Below, piece by piece: positions 18,975 through 28,269 of a stretch of DNA of 32,669 bases; within the stretch, counting starts at the first letter, position 1; each line of letters starts with the position of its first letter. The notes below the pieces were generated by a model. That model had not been told where the DNA came from, ran no database searches, and was given only the letters and a program-made list of their open reading frames with translations. The position numbers and the translations under genes are program-made. The DNA comes from Hydrogenophilales bacterium CG_4_10_14_3_um_filter_58_23 (GTDB taxonomy: Bacteria > Pseudomonadota > Gammaproteobacteria > Burkholderiales > Sulfuricellaceae), in assembly GCA_002784065.1 (NCBI GenBank), contig PFJY01000009.1:1-32669 (forward strand), in the 5' to 3' direction.

Positions 18975-20361
18975 AACCATCACTCCGCACTAGCTTGTTA
19001 GGCACCTGGCCGATCGAGCCGGCCCCCATGGTCAGCACCACATCGCCGTCCCGCGCCGCATTCAGAATTTCATGCGGCAGTTCCGCCAGCGTTTCCACGA
19101 AAATCGGTTCAACCTTGCCCGCGACACGAATGGCGCGCGCCAATGCTCTGCCGTCTGCGGCCATGATTGGCGCTTCGCCGGCGGGGTAGACTTCGGTCAG
19201 CAGCAGTGCATCGACGGTCGACAGCACCTTAACGAAGTCCTCGAACAAATCGCGCGTCCGGGTGTAACGGTGCGGCTGGAAGGCCAACACCAGCCGCCGG
19301 CCGGGGAAGGCGCCGCGAGCAGCCGCAAGCGTTGCCGCCATTTCCACAGGATGGTGACCATAATCATCGATCAGGGTGAAGCTACCGCCATCCGGCAGTG
19401 CCGCTTCGCCATGGCGCTGGAAACGCCGGCCTACGCCGCGGAACTCGGCCAATCCCTTGACGATGGCCGTATCCGGCGCGCCCACTTCCGCCGCCACCGC
19501 AATCGCCGCCAGCGCATTCAGCACGTTGTGGCTGCCGGGCAAGTTGAGCGTTACCGCCAGTTCCGGCAATCCGGCGCGTTGCACCTTGAAATCCATCCGT
19601 CCGCCGCTGTGGCTGATGTCCGTCCCCCGAACCTGCGCGCCTTCTTCCAAGCCATAGGTGACCATCGACTTGGTGATGCGCGGCATGATCTCGCGCACGT
19701 TGGCGTCATCTGCGCACAACACCGCCATGCCGTAGAAAGGCAGGCGCTGGATGAAGTCGACGAAAGCCTGCTTCAACCTGCCAAAATCGTGCCCGTAGGT
19801 TTCCATGTGGTCGGCGTCGATATTGGTCACCACCGCCATCACCGGCATCAGGTAAAGGAAGGAAGCATCGGACTCGTCCGCCTCGGCGACGATGAAATCG
19901 CCCTGGCCCAGCCGCGCGTTGGCGCCGGCCGCCTCCAGCTTGCCGCCGATAACGAAAGTCGGGTCCATGCCCGCCTCGCCGAGGATACTGGCGATCAGGC
20001 TGGTGGTGGTGGTCTTGCCGTGGGTGCCGGCCACCGCAATGCCCTGCTTGAAGCGCATCAGCTCCGCCAGCATCATGGCGCGCGGCACCACCGGGATGTT
20101 GCGCTCCCTCGCCGCAGCCACTTCCGGGTTGCCGGACTGGACTGCGGTGGAGATCACCACCACATCGGCGCGCTCCAGATTGCTGGCGGCGTGGCCTTGG
20201 TAGACTTGGGCGCCCAGGCTCTTCAGACGGCGTGTAGCAACGTTGTCGCCCAGATCGGAACCGCTTACCTCGTAACCCAGGTTGAGCAGCACCTCGGCAA
20301 TACCGCTCATGCCGACGCCGCCGATGCCAACGAAATGAACGTGTTTGACTTTATGTTTCAT
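18973..20361 (-). CDS. murC: UDP-N-acetylmuramate-L-alanine ligase
   Basis: [58 protein letters not shown]. Start MKHKVKH at 20361 (ATGA overlap with murG). Confidence 0.97.
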   Translation of the reverse strand: MKHKVKHVHFVGIGGVGMSGIAEVLLNLGYEVSGSDLGDNVATRRLKSLGAQVYQGHAASNLERADVVVISTAVQSGNPEVAAARERNIPVVPRAMMLAELMRFKQGIAVAGTHGKTTTTSLIASILGEAGMDPTFVIGGKLEAAGANARLGQGDFIVAEADESDASFLYLMPVMAVVTNIDADHMETYGHDFGRLKQAFVDFIQRLPFYGMAVLCADDANVREIMPRITKSMVTYGLEEGAQVRGTDISHSGGRMDFKVQRAGLPELAVTLNLPGSHNVLNALAAIAVAAEVGAPDTAIVKGLAEFRGVGRRFQRHGEAALPDGGSFTLIDDYGHHPVEMAATLAAARGAFPGRRLVLAFQPHRYTRTRDLFEDFVKVLSTVDALLLTEVYPAGEAPIMAADGRALARAIRVAGKVEPIFVETLAELPHEILNAARDGDVVLTMGAGSIGQVPNKLVRSDG

Positions 20362-21554
20362 CCTGCCAACTCCATGCACACCCTTGCCACGTCTGCCGTG
20401 GCTTCCGGCTTGGCCAATTTTTTCGCCGCCTGCGCCATCGCCAGCAACTTCTCGCGGGTAAAACCATGCAGCAGTTCCGCCAGTTTTTCCGCGTTCAATT
20501 CGGTCTGTGGCAGCAGCACCGCTGCGCCGTTCTCGCTCAGGAAACGGGCGTTGCCGGTCTGGTGGTCGTCCACCGCGTGCGGGTAGGGCACCAGCACGCT
20601 GGCCACACCGGCGGCAGTCACTTCGGCCAGGGTCAGAGCTCCCGCCCGGCACACGATCACGTCGCACCAGGCATACATTTGAGCCATGTCGTCGATGAAG
20701 GCGCGGGCGTCGGCAGCGACGCCGGCAGCGGCGTAGTTGGCTCGCAGCTTTTCCAGGTTTTTGGCGCCGGACTGGTGGATCACTTCGGGGCAGTCGGTTT
20801 CCGCAATCAGTGCCAGCGCCTGCGGCACCGCTTCGTTCAGCGCCGCCGCGCCCAGGCTGCCGCCCACCACCAGCAGGCGCAGCCTGCCTTGGCGGCCAGC
20901 CATCCGTTGTTCCGGCGCGGGCAGGGCGGCGATATCAGCGCGCACCGGGTTGCCGCACCGTTCCAGCGCCAGTTTGCGGCAGCCGATTGGCTTGTCGCCG
21001 GAGTTGTTGAAAGCTGACGGGAAAGCCACCAGGACACGATCGGCAAGGCAGGCCAACACTCGGTTGGTCAGCCCGGCCACCGAGTTCTGCTCGTGGATCA
21101 CCAAGGGCCTGGCCAGCAGGGAGGCCATCAGGCCGCCGGGGAAAGCCGTGTAGCCGCCCATGCCGAGCACCACGTCGGGGCGGATACGGAAAATCGCCGC
21201 CGCGCTCTGCCACATCGCCAACAACAGCATGAGCGGCAGCGCCGCCCAGCGCAGCACGCCCTTGCCACGCATCCCGGCGAATTTGACCCAGGCCATTTCG
21301 TAGCCTTTTCCCGGCACCAGCCGCGATTCCATGCCGGCGCGCGTGCCCAGCCACACCACTTTCCAGCCGCGTTCTTTCAGATAATCCGCCACTGCCAGTG
21401 CCGGGAACACATGCCCGCCGGTGCCGCCCGCAATGATGAGCAAAGTTCGTGAGGCGTGAGGCGTGAGGCGTGAGGCATAAGGCGCACAGGTAGCGGCGGG
21501 TTCGTTTTCACCCCTCACCCCTAACCCCTCACTCCTCACCTGTGGCTCGCTCAT
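20358..21554 (-). CDS. murG: UDP-GlcNAc:lipid I GlcNAc transferase MurG with an extended, repeat-encoded N-terminus
   Basis: [71 protein letters not shown] 21554 overlaps ftsW stop (ATGA); SD-like aagggg. Confidence 0.94.
   Translation of the reverse strand: MSEPQVRSEGLGVRGENEPAATCAPYASRLTPHASRTLLIIAGGTGGHVFPALAVADYLKERGWKVVWLGTRAGMESRLVPGKGYEMAWVKFAGMRGKGVLRWAALPLMLLLAMWQSAAAIFRIRPDVVLGMGGYTAFPGGLMASLLARPLVIHEQNSVAGLTNRVLACLADRVLVAFPSAFNNSGDKPIGCRKLALERCGNPVRADIAALPAPEQRMAGRQGRLRLLVVGGSLGAAALNEAVPQALALIAETDCPEVIHQSGAKNLEKLRANYAAAGVAADARAFIDDMAQMYAWCDVIVCRAGALTLAEVTAAGVASVLVPYPHAVDDHQTGNARFLSENGAAVLLPQTELNAEKLAELLHGFTREKLLAMAQAAKKLAKPEATADVARVCMELAG
21448..21543. repeat. Heptamer arrays in inverted orientation inside the murG 5' coding region
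   Basis: (cgtgagg)x4 at 21448-21475 plus cataagg; then cacccct cacccct aacccct cactcct cacctgt at 21509-21543. Confidence 0.85.
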
Positions 21555-22714
21555 ACCGAATACCCCTTCATCACCTGGCGATTCTCCCAGTCCACCCGCA
21601 GCAGCACGCCGATGGCGGTGCAATTGGCGACGATTCCGCTGCCGCCATAAGACAGCAGAGGCAAAGTCAGTCCCTTGGTCGGCAACACCCCCATGTTTAC
21701 GCCCATGTTGATGATCGCCTGCACCGCCAACCAGATGCCGATGCCGTAGGCCGCCAGCGCGGCAAAATGACGGTCGATCCCGGCCGCTTGGCGGCCGATA
21801 GAGAAAGCGCGGACAGTCAGCCAGACGAACATCAGGATCACCACGGCCACGCCAGCGAAGCCGAGTTCCTCGGCGATCACAGCAAGCAGGAAGTCGGTGT
21901 GCGCTTCCGGCAGATAGAACAGTTTTTCGACACTCGCGCCCAGGCCGACGCCATACCATTCGCCTCGGCCAAAGGCGATCAGCGCGTGAGAAAGCTGGTA
22001 ACCCTTGCCGTAGGGATCGGCCCAGGGATCCATGAAGCCGACAATGCGCTGCATGCGATAGGGTGAAGTCCAGATCAGCAGCAGGAAGCCCACCAGCAAC
22101 ATGGCGATCAGGCCGGCGAACAGCCGCCAGTTCATGCCGCCGAGGAACAGGATCGCCATGGCGATGCTGGTGATCACGGCGAAGGCGCCGAAATCCGGCT
22201 CGCGCAGCAGCAGGCCGCCTACCAGCAGCATCACCATGAACATCGGCATAAAGCCCTTCTTGATGCTGTCCATGTAAGCAGCCTTGCGCACCGTGTAATC
22301 GGCAGCGTACAGCACAGCGAACAGCTTCATGAACTCGGACGGCTGCAAATTGATCACCACCAGCGACAGCCAGCGCTGGCTGCCGTTGACCTCGCGACCG
22401 ACGCCGGGAATCAGCACCAACACCAGCAGCGCCAGGCCGGAAAGGAACAGCCAGGGCGCGGTTTCCTGCAACACCTTGTTCGGCACCTGGAAGGCAAACA
22501 GGCCGAACAGGGCGCCGACGCCGAGATAAATCGCTTGGCGCACCAGGTAATAGCTTTCCTGGAAGCCGGTGTGCTTATCCGCTGCAGCGATGGCGATTGA
22601 GGAGGAATACACCATTACCAGCCCGAAGCCGAGCAGCAGAATCACCAGCCACAGCAAGGTGCGGTCGTAGTCGGGTCTGGCGTGCTCGACGGCTACCGGC
22701 GAATAGGTATTCAT
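21551..22714 (-). CDS. ftsW: Lipid II polymerase / division protein FtsW
   Basis: [62 protein letters not shown]. Start [11 protein letters not shown] at 22714; the longer track ORF reads through the REP. Confidence 0.95.
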   Translation of the reverse strand: MNTYSPVAVEHARPDYDRTLLWLVILLLGFGLVMVYSSSIAIAAADKHTGFQESYYLVRQAIYLGVGALFGLFAFQVPNKVLQETAPWLFLSGLALLVLVLIPGVGREVNGSQRWLSLVVINLQPSEFMKLFAVLYAADYTVRKAAYMDSIKKGFMPMFMVMLLVGGLLLREPDFGAFAVITSIAMAILFLGGMNWRLFAGLIAMLLVGFLLLIWTSPYRMQRIVGFMDPWADPYGKGYQLSHALIAFGRGEWYGVGLGASVEKLFYLPEAHTDFLLAVIAEELGFAGVAVVILMFVWLTVRAFSIGRQAAGIDRHFAALAAYGIGIWLAVQAIINMGVNMGVLPTKGLTLPLLSYGGSGIVANCTAIGVLLRVDWENRQVMKGYSV

Positions 22715-22884
22715 GCCAAAAACCTTTTTCCGTCCACAAAAAACACGAAAGACACGAAATAAATCAACAGTGCGTAGGGTGTCAAAAGCTGCGCGCATTG
22801 CACCGTATTCGAGCAACATACGGCGCAATGCGCTTCGCTTATTGACGCCCTACGCTTTACGGTGGTTAGCAAATAGGTGTTCAT
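22711..22884 (-). CDS. Putative 57-aa micro-ORF spanning the murD-ftsW spacer, ATGA-overlapped at both ends
   Basis: [59 protein letters not shown]-like gggaagg 7 nt upstream of ATG 22884; stop TGA overlaps ftsW ATG. No protein-level evidence. Confidence 0.45.
   Translation of the reverse strand: MNTYLLTTVKRRASISEAHCAVCCSNTVQCAQLLTPYALLIYFVSFVFFVDGKRFLA
22774..22853. repeat. Paired inverted REP-like element in murD-ftsW spacer
   Basis: gtagggtgtcaaaagctgcgcgcattgcaccg and inverted gtagggcgtcaataagcgaagcgcattgcgccg. Confidence 0.8.
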
Positions 22885-24272
22885 ACTTTCGCCTTCCCTA
22901 GTTTTTTAACCGAAGCGATGAACACCTGGGCGCGATGTTCGTAGCTGCGGAACATGTCGAAGCTGGCGCAGGCCGGCGACAGCAGCACCGCATCATCCGA
23001 CCGGGTCTGTTCGAACCCCAGGATCACGGCTTCCTCCATGCTCGCCGCTGCAAATAAGGGCACGCCGCAGTCGGTTAGGGCCGCGCCGATTTTCGGCCCG
23101 TCGCGCCCGATCAGCACGACGGCGCGGGCATGGGCCGACACCGCCGGTGCCAGCGGGCTGAAATCCTGACCCTTGCCATCGCCGCCGGCAATCAGCACCA
23201 CTTTGCACGGCATGCCGTTGAGTGCCGCCACCGTGGCGCCTACATTGGTTCCCTTGGAATCGTCATAGAAGGTGATGCCGTTGATCTCCGCCACCTTCTC
23301 CACCCGGTGCGGCAGTCCCTTGAATTCGCGCAGCGCCTCGATCAGGGGCTGGAGCGGCAGGTCGATGGCGCGGCACAGGGCCAGAGCGGCCAGCGCGTTG
23401 GCGGCGTTGTGCAAGCCGGCAAGCGGCAGATCGGCTACGGCTAACAGCCTATTTTCGCCCTGCGCCAGCCATGGGCCGTTCTCGCCGCCCAGCAATCCCC
23501 AGTCCTCGGGTTTCTGCGGCGCGTCCAGGCCAAACGTCACCGCCTTGCTATCAGGCTTCGCCATCGCCAAGCTGTAACTGTCTTCCCGGTTCAGCACCTG
23601 AACGCCGTTGCCGGCAAAAATGCGCGCCTTGGCCGCAGCGTACTCCGCCATACCGTGATAGCGGTCCATGTGATCTTCGGTCACGTTGAGCACGGTCGCT
23701 ACAGCCGGATTCAGGGTATGCGTGGTTTCCAGCTGGAAGCTGGAGAGTTCGATCACGAACACGTCGGCAGTCTCGCCGCGCCGGCTCAGATCGCTCAATG
23801 CATTCAGCACCGGCAGACCGATATTTCCCGCCACTACCGTATGCAGGCCTGCCTTCTTGCACATCGCACCGACCATCTCGGTCACCGTGCTCTTGCCGTT
23901 GGCGCCGGTGATGGCGATCACCCGGGTTCTTAGCGTTAAGTCCTGAGTCCTGAGCGCCTGGGCGAATAACTCGATATCCCCGACCACTTCCACACCGTGC
24001 GCCAGCGCATCGGCAACGGCCGGTTCGCGCAGGGAAACGCCCGGACTGACCGCGAGCAGGTCGGCATTGCAGAAGACTTCTTCCTTGAGCTTGCCGGTAA
24101 ATAGCGGCACGCCAGGCAGCTCAGCCTGAAGGCGTGCGGCGTGGGGCGGATGGTCGCGCGAGTCGGCGACAGCCACCACCGCACCTCTCGCGTCCAGCCA
24201 GCGCGCCATGGAGAGACCCGTGTCGCCAAGTCCCACCACCAGCACTTTTTTATGTTCGAGGTTAGATTTCAT
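22881..24272 (-). CDS. murD: UDP-N-acetylmuramoylalanine-D-glutamate ligase
   Basis: KVLVVGLGDTGLSMARWLDARGA, ITGANGKSTVTEMVGAM, FYDDSKGTNVGATVAALNGM. Start MKSN 24272 (alternative MAEMKSN 24281). Confidence 0.95.
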   Translation of the reverse strand: MKSNLEHKKVLVVGLGDTGLSMARWLDARGAVVAVADSRDHPPHAARLQAELPGVPLFTGKLKEEVFCNADLLAVSPGVSLREPAVADALAHGVEVVGDIELFAQALRTQDLTLRTRVIAITGANGKSTVTEMVGAMCKKAGLHTVVAGNIGLPVLNALSDLSRRGETADVFVIELSSFQLETTHTLNPAVATVLNVTEDHMDRYHGMAEYAAAKARIFAGNGVQVLNREDSYSLAMAKPDSKAVTFGLDAPQKPEDWGLLGGENGPWLAQGENRLLAVADLPLAGLHNAANALAALALCRAIDLPLQPLIEALREFKGLPHRVEKVAEINGITFYDDSKGTNVGATVAALNGMPCKVVLIAGGDGKGQDFSPLAPAVSAHARAVVLIGRDGPKIGAALTDCGVPLFAAASMEEAVILGFEQTRSDDAVLLSPACASFDMFRSYEHRAQVFIASVKKLGKAKV

Positions 24273-24273
24273 C

Positions 24274-24357
24274 TCAGCCATGTAGGTTGGGCACCCCGTG
24301 CCCAACAAATAAATTTGGGTTTGTCGGGCACGGAGTGCCCGACCTACGCCTATTCAT
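24274..24357 (-). CDS. Putative 27-aa micro-ORF in mraY-murD spacer
   Basis: [30 protein letters not shown] overlaps mraY TGA (ATGA), stop one nt before murD ATG 24272. Mostly REP sequence. Confidence 0.35.
   Translation of the reverse strand: MNRRRSGTPCPTNPNLFVGHGVPNLHG
24282..24347. repeat. Paired inverted REP-like element between mraY and murD
   Basis: gtaggttgggcaccccgtgcccaacaaa and inverted gtaggtcgggcactccgtgcccgacaaa; compensatory T-A to C-G change in the stem. Confidence 0.87.
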
Positions 24358-25439
24358 CTCAGCTTCAGGGTGGACAATCCCACCAGCACCAGCATCATCG
24401 AAATAATCCAGAAGCGAACCACCACCTGGTTTTCTTTCCAGCCCTTCAGCTCATAATGGTGATGCAGTGGCGCCATGCGGAAGATGCGCTTGCCGGTGAG
24501 TTTAAACGACCCCACCTGGAGCACCACCGACAGGGTTTCCACCACGAACACCCCACCCATCACGAACAGGACGATTTCCTGCCGCACGATCACCGCCACC
24601 ACGCCGATCGCGGCACCCAGCGCCAGCGCACCCACATCGCCCATGAACACTTCGGCGGGGTAGGCGTTGAACCAGAGAAAACCCAGGCCAGCTCCGGCCA
24701 GGGCGGTGCAGAACACGGCCAGTTCACCGGCGCCAGGCACGTAGGGAACACCGAGGTAACGCGAAAAAACGAAGTTGCCGGCAATATAGGCAAAAAGTGC
24801 CAGCGCGCCCGCCACCATCACCGTCGGCATGATCGCCAGGCCGTCCAGCCCGTCGGTGAGGTTGACCGCGTTGCTGCTGCCGACGATGACGAAATAGGTC
24901 AGCACTACGAAGCCCACTCCGCCGAGAGGGATCGTCAACATTTTGAAGAAAGGCACGATCAGTTCGGTATGGGCCGGCAGCGTGGCAGTCATGGCGAGAA
25001 ACACGGCAACACTGGCGCCGATCAGCGATTGCCAGAAATACTTGGTCTTGGCCGACAGCCCCTTGGGGTTACGATGCACCACCTTGCGCCAGTCATCGGC
25101 CCAGCCGATGGCGCCGAATCCTATCGTGGTGGCCAGCACGACCCAGACATAAAGGTTACGCAGATCCGCCCAGAGCAGGGTGGAAATCGCCATCGCCACC
25201 AGGATCAGCGCGCCGCCCATGGTCGGCGTCCCGGCCTTGATCAGGTGTGTCTGTGGGCCATCGTCGCGCACCGACTGGCCGATCTTGTAGGCGGTGAGCT
25301 TGCGGATCATTGCTGGACCAACGATGAACGAGATCATCAGCGCGGTCAGCATCGCCAGCACCGCGCGCAAGGTGATGTAACCAAACACGTTGAAGGCGCG
25401 AATGTCGTGCCCCAGCCATTGGGTCAATGCGAGCAACAT
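24354..25439 (-). CDS. mraY: Phospho-N-acetylmuramoyl-pentapeptide transferase
   Basis: [56 protein letters not shown]. Confidence 0.97.
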   Translation of the reverse strand: MLLALTQWLGHDIRAFNVFGYITLRAVLAMLTALMISFIVGPAMIRKLTAYKIGQSVRDDGPQTHLIKAGTPTMGGALILVAMAISTLLWADLRNLYVWVVLATTIGFGAIGWADDWRKVVHRNPKGLSAKTKYFWQSLIGASVAVFLAMTATLPAHTELIVPFFKMLTIPLGGVGFVVLTYFVIVGSSNAVNLTDGLDGLAIMPTVMVAGALALFAYIAGNFVFSRYLGVPYVPGAGELAVFCTALAGAGLGFLWFNAYPAEVFMGDVGALALGAAIGVVAVIVRQEIVLFVMGGVFVVETLSVVLQVGSFKLTGKRIFRMAPLHHHYELKGWKENQVVVRFWIISMMLVLVGLSTLKLR

Positions 25440-26794
25440 GCCATATCCTCCTTCACGAAACTCTTCACGACCCGCTCCATCTGCATGAAACGCGAACCCT
25501 TCACCAGCACCGTCACCTCTGGCGCCAGAAGGTTTTCGATTTCGTGCAACAGATCCTCGATATATTCGAAATGCCGTCCGCCCTCGCCGAAAGCTTGTGC
25601 CGCAGCGGCGCTCAGATCGCCCAAAGTGAACAGCAGATCGACCCCGGCCGCCTTCGCCGCCGCGCCGATTTCGGCATGCAGCGCGCGCGCGTTTTCGCCC
25701 AGTTCGCCCATGTCGCCCAGCACCAGCACTTTTTTGCCCGGCAAGCCGGCAAGCACGGCGATCGCCACCCGCACCGAGGCGGGGTTGGCGTTGTAGGTAT
25801 CGTCGATCAGGGTGGCGCCATGCAGGCAGGGACTTTTCCGCAGTCGGCCCTTGACGCTGGCAACCTTGGCCAGCCCTGCGGCGATGGTGGCGTTGTCGAC
25901 ACCCAGAGCCTGAGCCACAGCCGCCGCCGCCAGGGCGTTACGCACGTTGTGCTCGCCCGGCACCGGCAATGCGACGGCAAATTTTCCCGTGGGCGTGGCC
26001 ATCTCGATTTCACTGCCGAAGGACTGCAATTCGAAGCTGGCCGATAGTTCGGCTGGCTGTTCGAGGCCGAAGCGGATGATGCGGTGACCTGCTGCCAGTT
26101 CCTGCCACAGCGCCGCATGCGGGTCGTCGGCGTTGATCACGGCGGCGCCGTTAGCGGCCAAGCCCTGAAAAATTTCGCCCTTGGCGCGAGCCACCGCCTC
26201 GACAGTACCCAAACCCGCCAGATGAGCGGCCTGGGCATTGAGGATCAGCGCCACATCGGGCTTGGCAATCCCGGACAGATATGCGATCTCGCCCGGATGG
26301 TTCATGCCCATCTCGATCACAGCATAGCGATAGGTATCGCGCAATCCGAGCAGCGTCAGCGGCATGCCGATGTCGTTGTTGAGGTTGCCCTTGGTCGCGA
26401 GCACTGCTTGATCGCCAGCCTGCTCGCGGAGTATTGCCGCGATCATTTCCTTCACCGTGGTCTTGCCGCTACTGCCGGTGAGCGCCACCACGGGAATCGT
26501 GAAGCGGCTGCGCCAGTGAGCGGCCAATTCACCCAGAGCAAGGCGCGCATCCTTGACAACCAGTAGCGGAAAATCGCCCCAAGCCGGGTCGCGCCGTTCC
26601 ACCAGCGCGGCGACCGCACCCTGTTCCATCACTTGTTTGACGTAATTGTGGCCATCGAAACGCTCACCCTTCAGCGCCACGAATAAATCGCCGACGACCA
26701 CTGCACGGCTGTCTGTGGTGACGCTGTAAAACGTCACATCCGCACCGCTGGTTTCAGCGTTTATCGCTTTGGCTGCTGCGCTCAGGCTTAACAT
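25424..26794 (-). CDS. murF: UDP-MurNAc-tripeptide D-alanyl-D-alanine ligase
   Basis: [62 protein letters not shown]; overlaps mraY by 16 nt. Confidence 0.96.
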   Translation of the reverse strand: MLSLSAAAKAINAETSGADVTFYSVTTDSRAVVVGDLFVALKGERFDGHNYVKQVMEQGAVAALVERRDPAWGDFPLLVVKDARLALGELAAHWRSRFTIPVVALTGSSGKTTVKEMIAAILREQAGDQAVLATKGNLNNDIGMPLTLLGLRDTYRYAVIEMGMNHPGEIAYLSGIAKPDVALILNAQAAHLAGLGTVEAVARAKGEIFQGLAANGAAVINADDPHAALWQELAAGHRIIRFGLEQPAELSASFELQSFGSEIEMATPTGKFAVALPVPGEHNVRNALAAAAVAQALGVDNATIAAGLAKVASVKGRLRKSPCLHGATLIDDTYNANPASVRVAIAVLAGLPGKKVLVLGDMGELGENARALHAEIGAAAKAAGVDLLFTLGDLSAAAAQAFGEGGRHFEYIEDLLHEIENLLAPEVTVLVKGSRFMQMERVVKSFVKEDMACCSH

Positions 26795-28269
26795 GTTGCA
26801 ACCCTCTCAAGGATGCGCGACACCACATCGACATCGGCAAAGGGCAATTTCACACCCTTGATTTCCTGGTAATCCTCGTGACCCTTGCCGGCGATCAGCA
26901 CCACGTCATCCGGCTGCGCCCCGCGCACTGCGGCATCTATGGCTGCGGCGCGGTCATCAATCACCCGATAGTTGGCGCCCATGCCGACGATAATTTCGTC
27001 GATGATGGCGCGGGCATCCTCGCCACGCGGGTTGTCGCTGGTCACGATCACGCTGTCCGCCAGACGCGATGCCACCGCGCCCATCAGCGGGCGCTTGCCT
27101 CGGTCGCGCTCGCCGCCGCAGCCGAACACGCAAATCAGTTGGTTATTACCGCCCGTGATTTCGCGCAAAGTACCGAGCACTTTTTCCAGCGCATCCGGGG
27201 TATGGGCGTAGTCCACCACCACCAGCGGCTTGCCCTCGCCGCCCAGGCGCTGCATACGGCCCGCAACCGATTCAACCTTGCCCAGCTCGCGCACCGCGTC
27301 TTCCAGCGCAATGCCGCTCACCAGCAGTACCGCCAGCGACGCCAGCAGGTTGGAAGCGTTGAAGCGGCCGAGCAACTTGCTGCTCAACGGTGCCGTCCCC
27401 CATGGCGTAAACGCCTTGAAGCGGATGCCTTGTGCATCCGCCACCAGATCGCGCGCCAGAACGGCGAAGCGGCAACCCTCATTTCTCCCCTCCAGGCTGT
27501 AGCCTACCGTCTGCACGCCGCTGCACCCGAGCGTGGCCGCAAGTTCGACGCCGAACGGGTCATCCATGTTGAGCACTGCGTATTGCAGTTCCGGCCAGGC
27601 GAACAGGCCGGCCTTGGCGGCGGCGTAGGACGCCATGTCGCCGTGGTAATCCAGATGGTCGCGCGACAGGTTGGTGAGCACGGCGATGTCGAAATGCACG
27701 CCGTTGACCCGGCCCTGCGCCAAGCCGTGAGACGACACTTCCATCGCCACGCACTTCGCGTCGTCGGCCAGGTAGTCGCGCAGCAAACCATGCAGGCTGA
27801 CTGCATCCGGTGTGGTATTGGCGGAAGGCGCCAGCGCGCCGGGGAAGCCGTTGCCGAGCGTGCCGACCAGGGCGGTTTTTCTGCCCAGCCCGGTCAGGCA
27901 TTGCGCAATCCAGTGGCAGCACGAAGTCTTGCCGTTGGTGCCGGTGATGCCGATCATCCGCAACTTGCGCGACGGCTCGCCATAAACCTGGCTGGCTATC
28001 GCGCCGATTTTGTCGCTCAAGCCATCGACCGGAAGATTCGGTACTTCCCATTCGTCATTCCACTCGAAACCCTCTCGCTCCCACAGCACCGCGTTGGCGC
28101 CGGCGGCAACCGCTTGTGCAATGAACTTGCGCCCATCCATCCGCTCGCCGGGGTAGGCGGCAAAGGCATCGCCGGGTTGTAAGCGGCGGCTATCCACGAC
28201 TAAGCCCCGCACCCCGGCTGAGGCCAGAAAGCTAATGGCTGATAGCTGATGGCTGACAGCTGTCTTCAC
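26788..28269 (-). CDS. murE: UDP-MurNAc-L-alanyl-D-glutamate:meso-diaminopimelate ligase
   Basis: GLVVDSRRLQPGDAFAAYPG, GITGTNGKTSCCHWIAQ, TSDNPRGEDARAIIDEI (DNPR DAP-specificity motif). GTG start overlaps ftsI TGA (GTGA). Confidence 0.96.
   Translation of the reverse strand: MKTAVSHQLSAISFLASAGVRGLVVDSRRLQPGDAFAAYPGERMDGRKFIAQAVAAGANAVLWEREGFEWNDEWEVPNLPVDGLSDKIGAIASQVYGEPSRKLRMIGITGTNGKTSCCHWIAQCLTGLGRKTALVGTLGNGFPGALAPSANTTPDAVSLHGLLRDYLADDAKCVAMEVSSHGLAQGRVNGVHFDIAVLTNLSRDHLDYHGDMASYAAAKAGLFAWPELQYAVLNMDDPFGVELAATLGCSGVQTVGYSLEGRNEGCRFAVLARDLVADAQGIRFKAFTPWGTAPLSSKLLGRFNASNLLASLAVLLVSGIALEDAVRELGKVESVAGRMQRLGGEGKPLVVVDYAHTPDALEKVLGTLREITGGNNQLICVFGCGGERDRGKRPLMGAVASRLADSVIVTSDNPRGEDARAIIDEIIVGMGANYRVIDDRAAAIDAAVRGAQPDDVVLIAGKGHEDYQEIKGVKLPFADVDVVSRILERVATC
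28230..28264. repeat. Heptamer array in the first codons of murE
   Basis: agctaat ggctgat agctgat ggctgac agctgtc (five 7-mers) at 28230-28264. Confidence 0.75.

Noticed and set aside
17958-18983. 341-aa minus-strand ORF overlapping murB in another frame
   Set aside because: Arg/Gly-rich alternative frame; MurB has all expected motifs in its own frame.
19072-20586. 504-aa plus-strand ORF antisense to murC
   Set aside because: Shadow of the MurC coding frame, no motifs.
20361-20667. Long N-terminal extension of MurC in the ORF track
   Set aside because: Overlaps murG coding; canonical MurC starts [20 protein letters not shown] with an ATGA overlap at 20361.
24141-25796. 551-aa plus-strand ORF antisense to mraY and parts of murD/murF
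   Set aside because: H/Q-rich complement of real genes; passes through the REP as well; no family resemblance.
26878-28182. 434-aa plus-strand ORF antisense to murE
   Set aside because: Shadow ORF; MurE motifs on the other strand are decisive.
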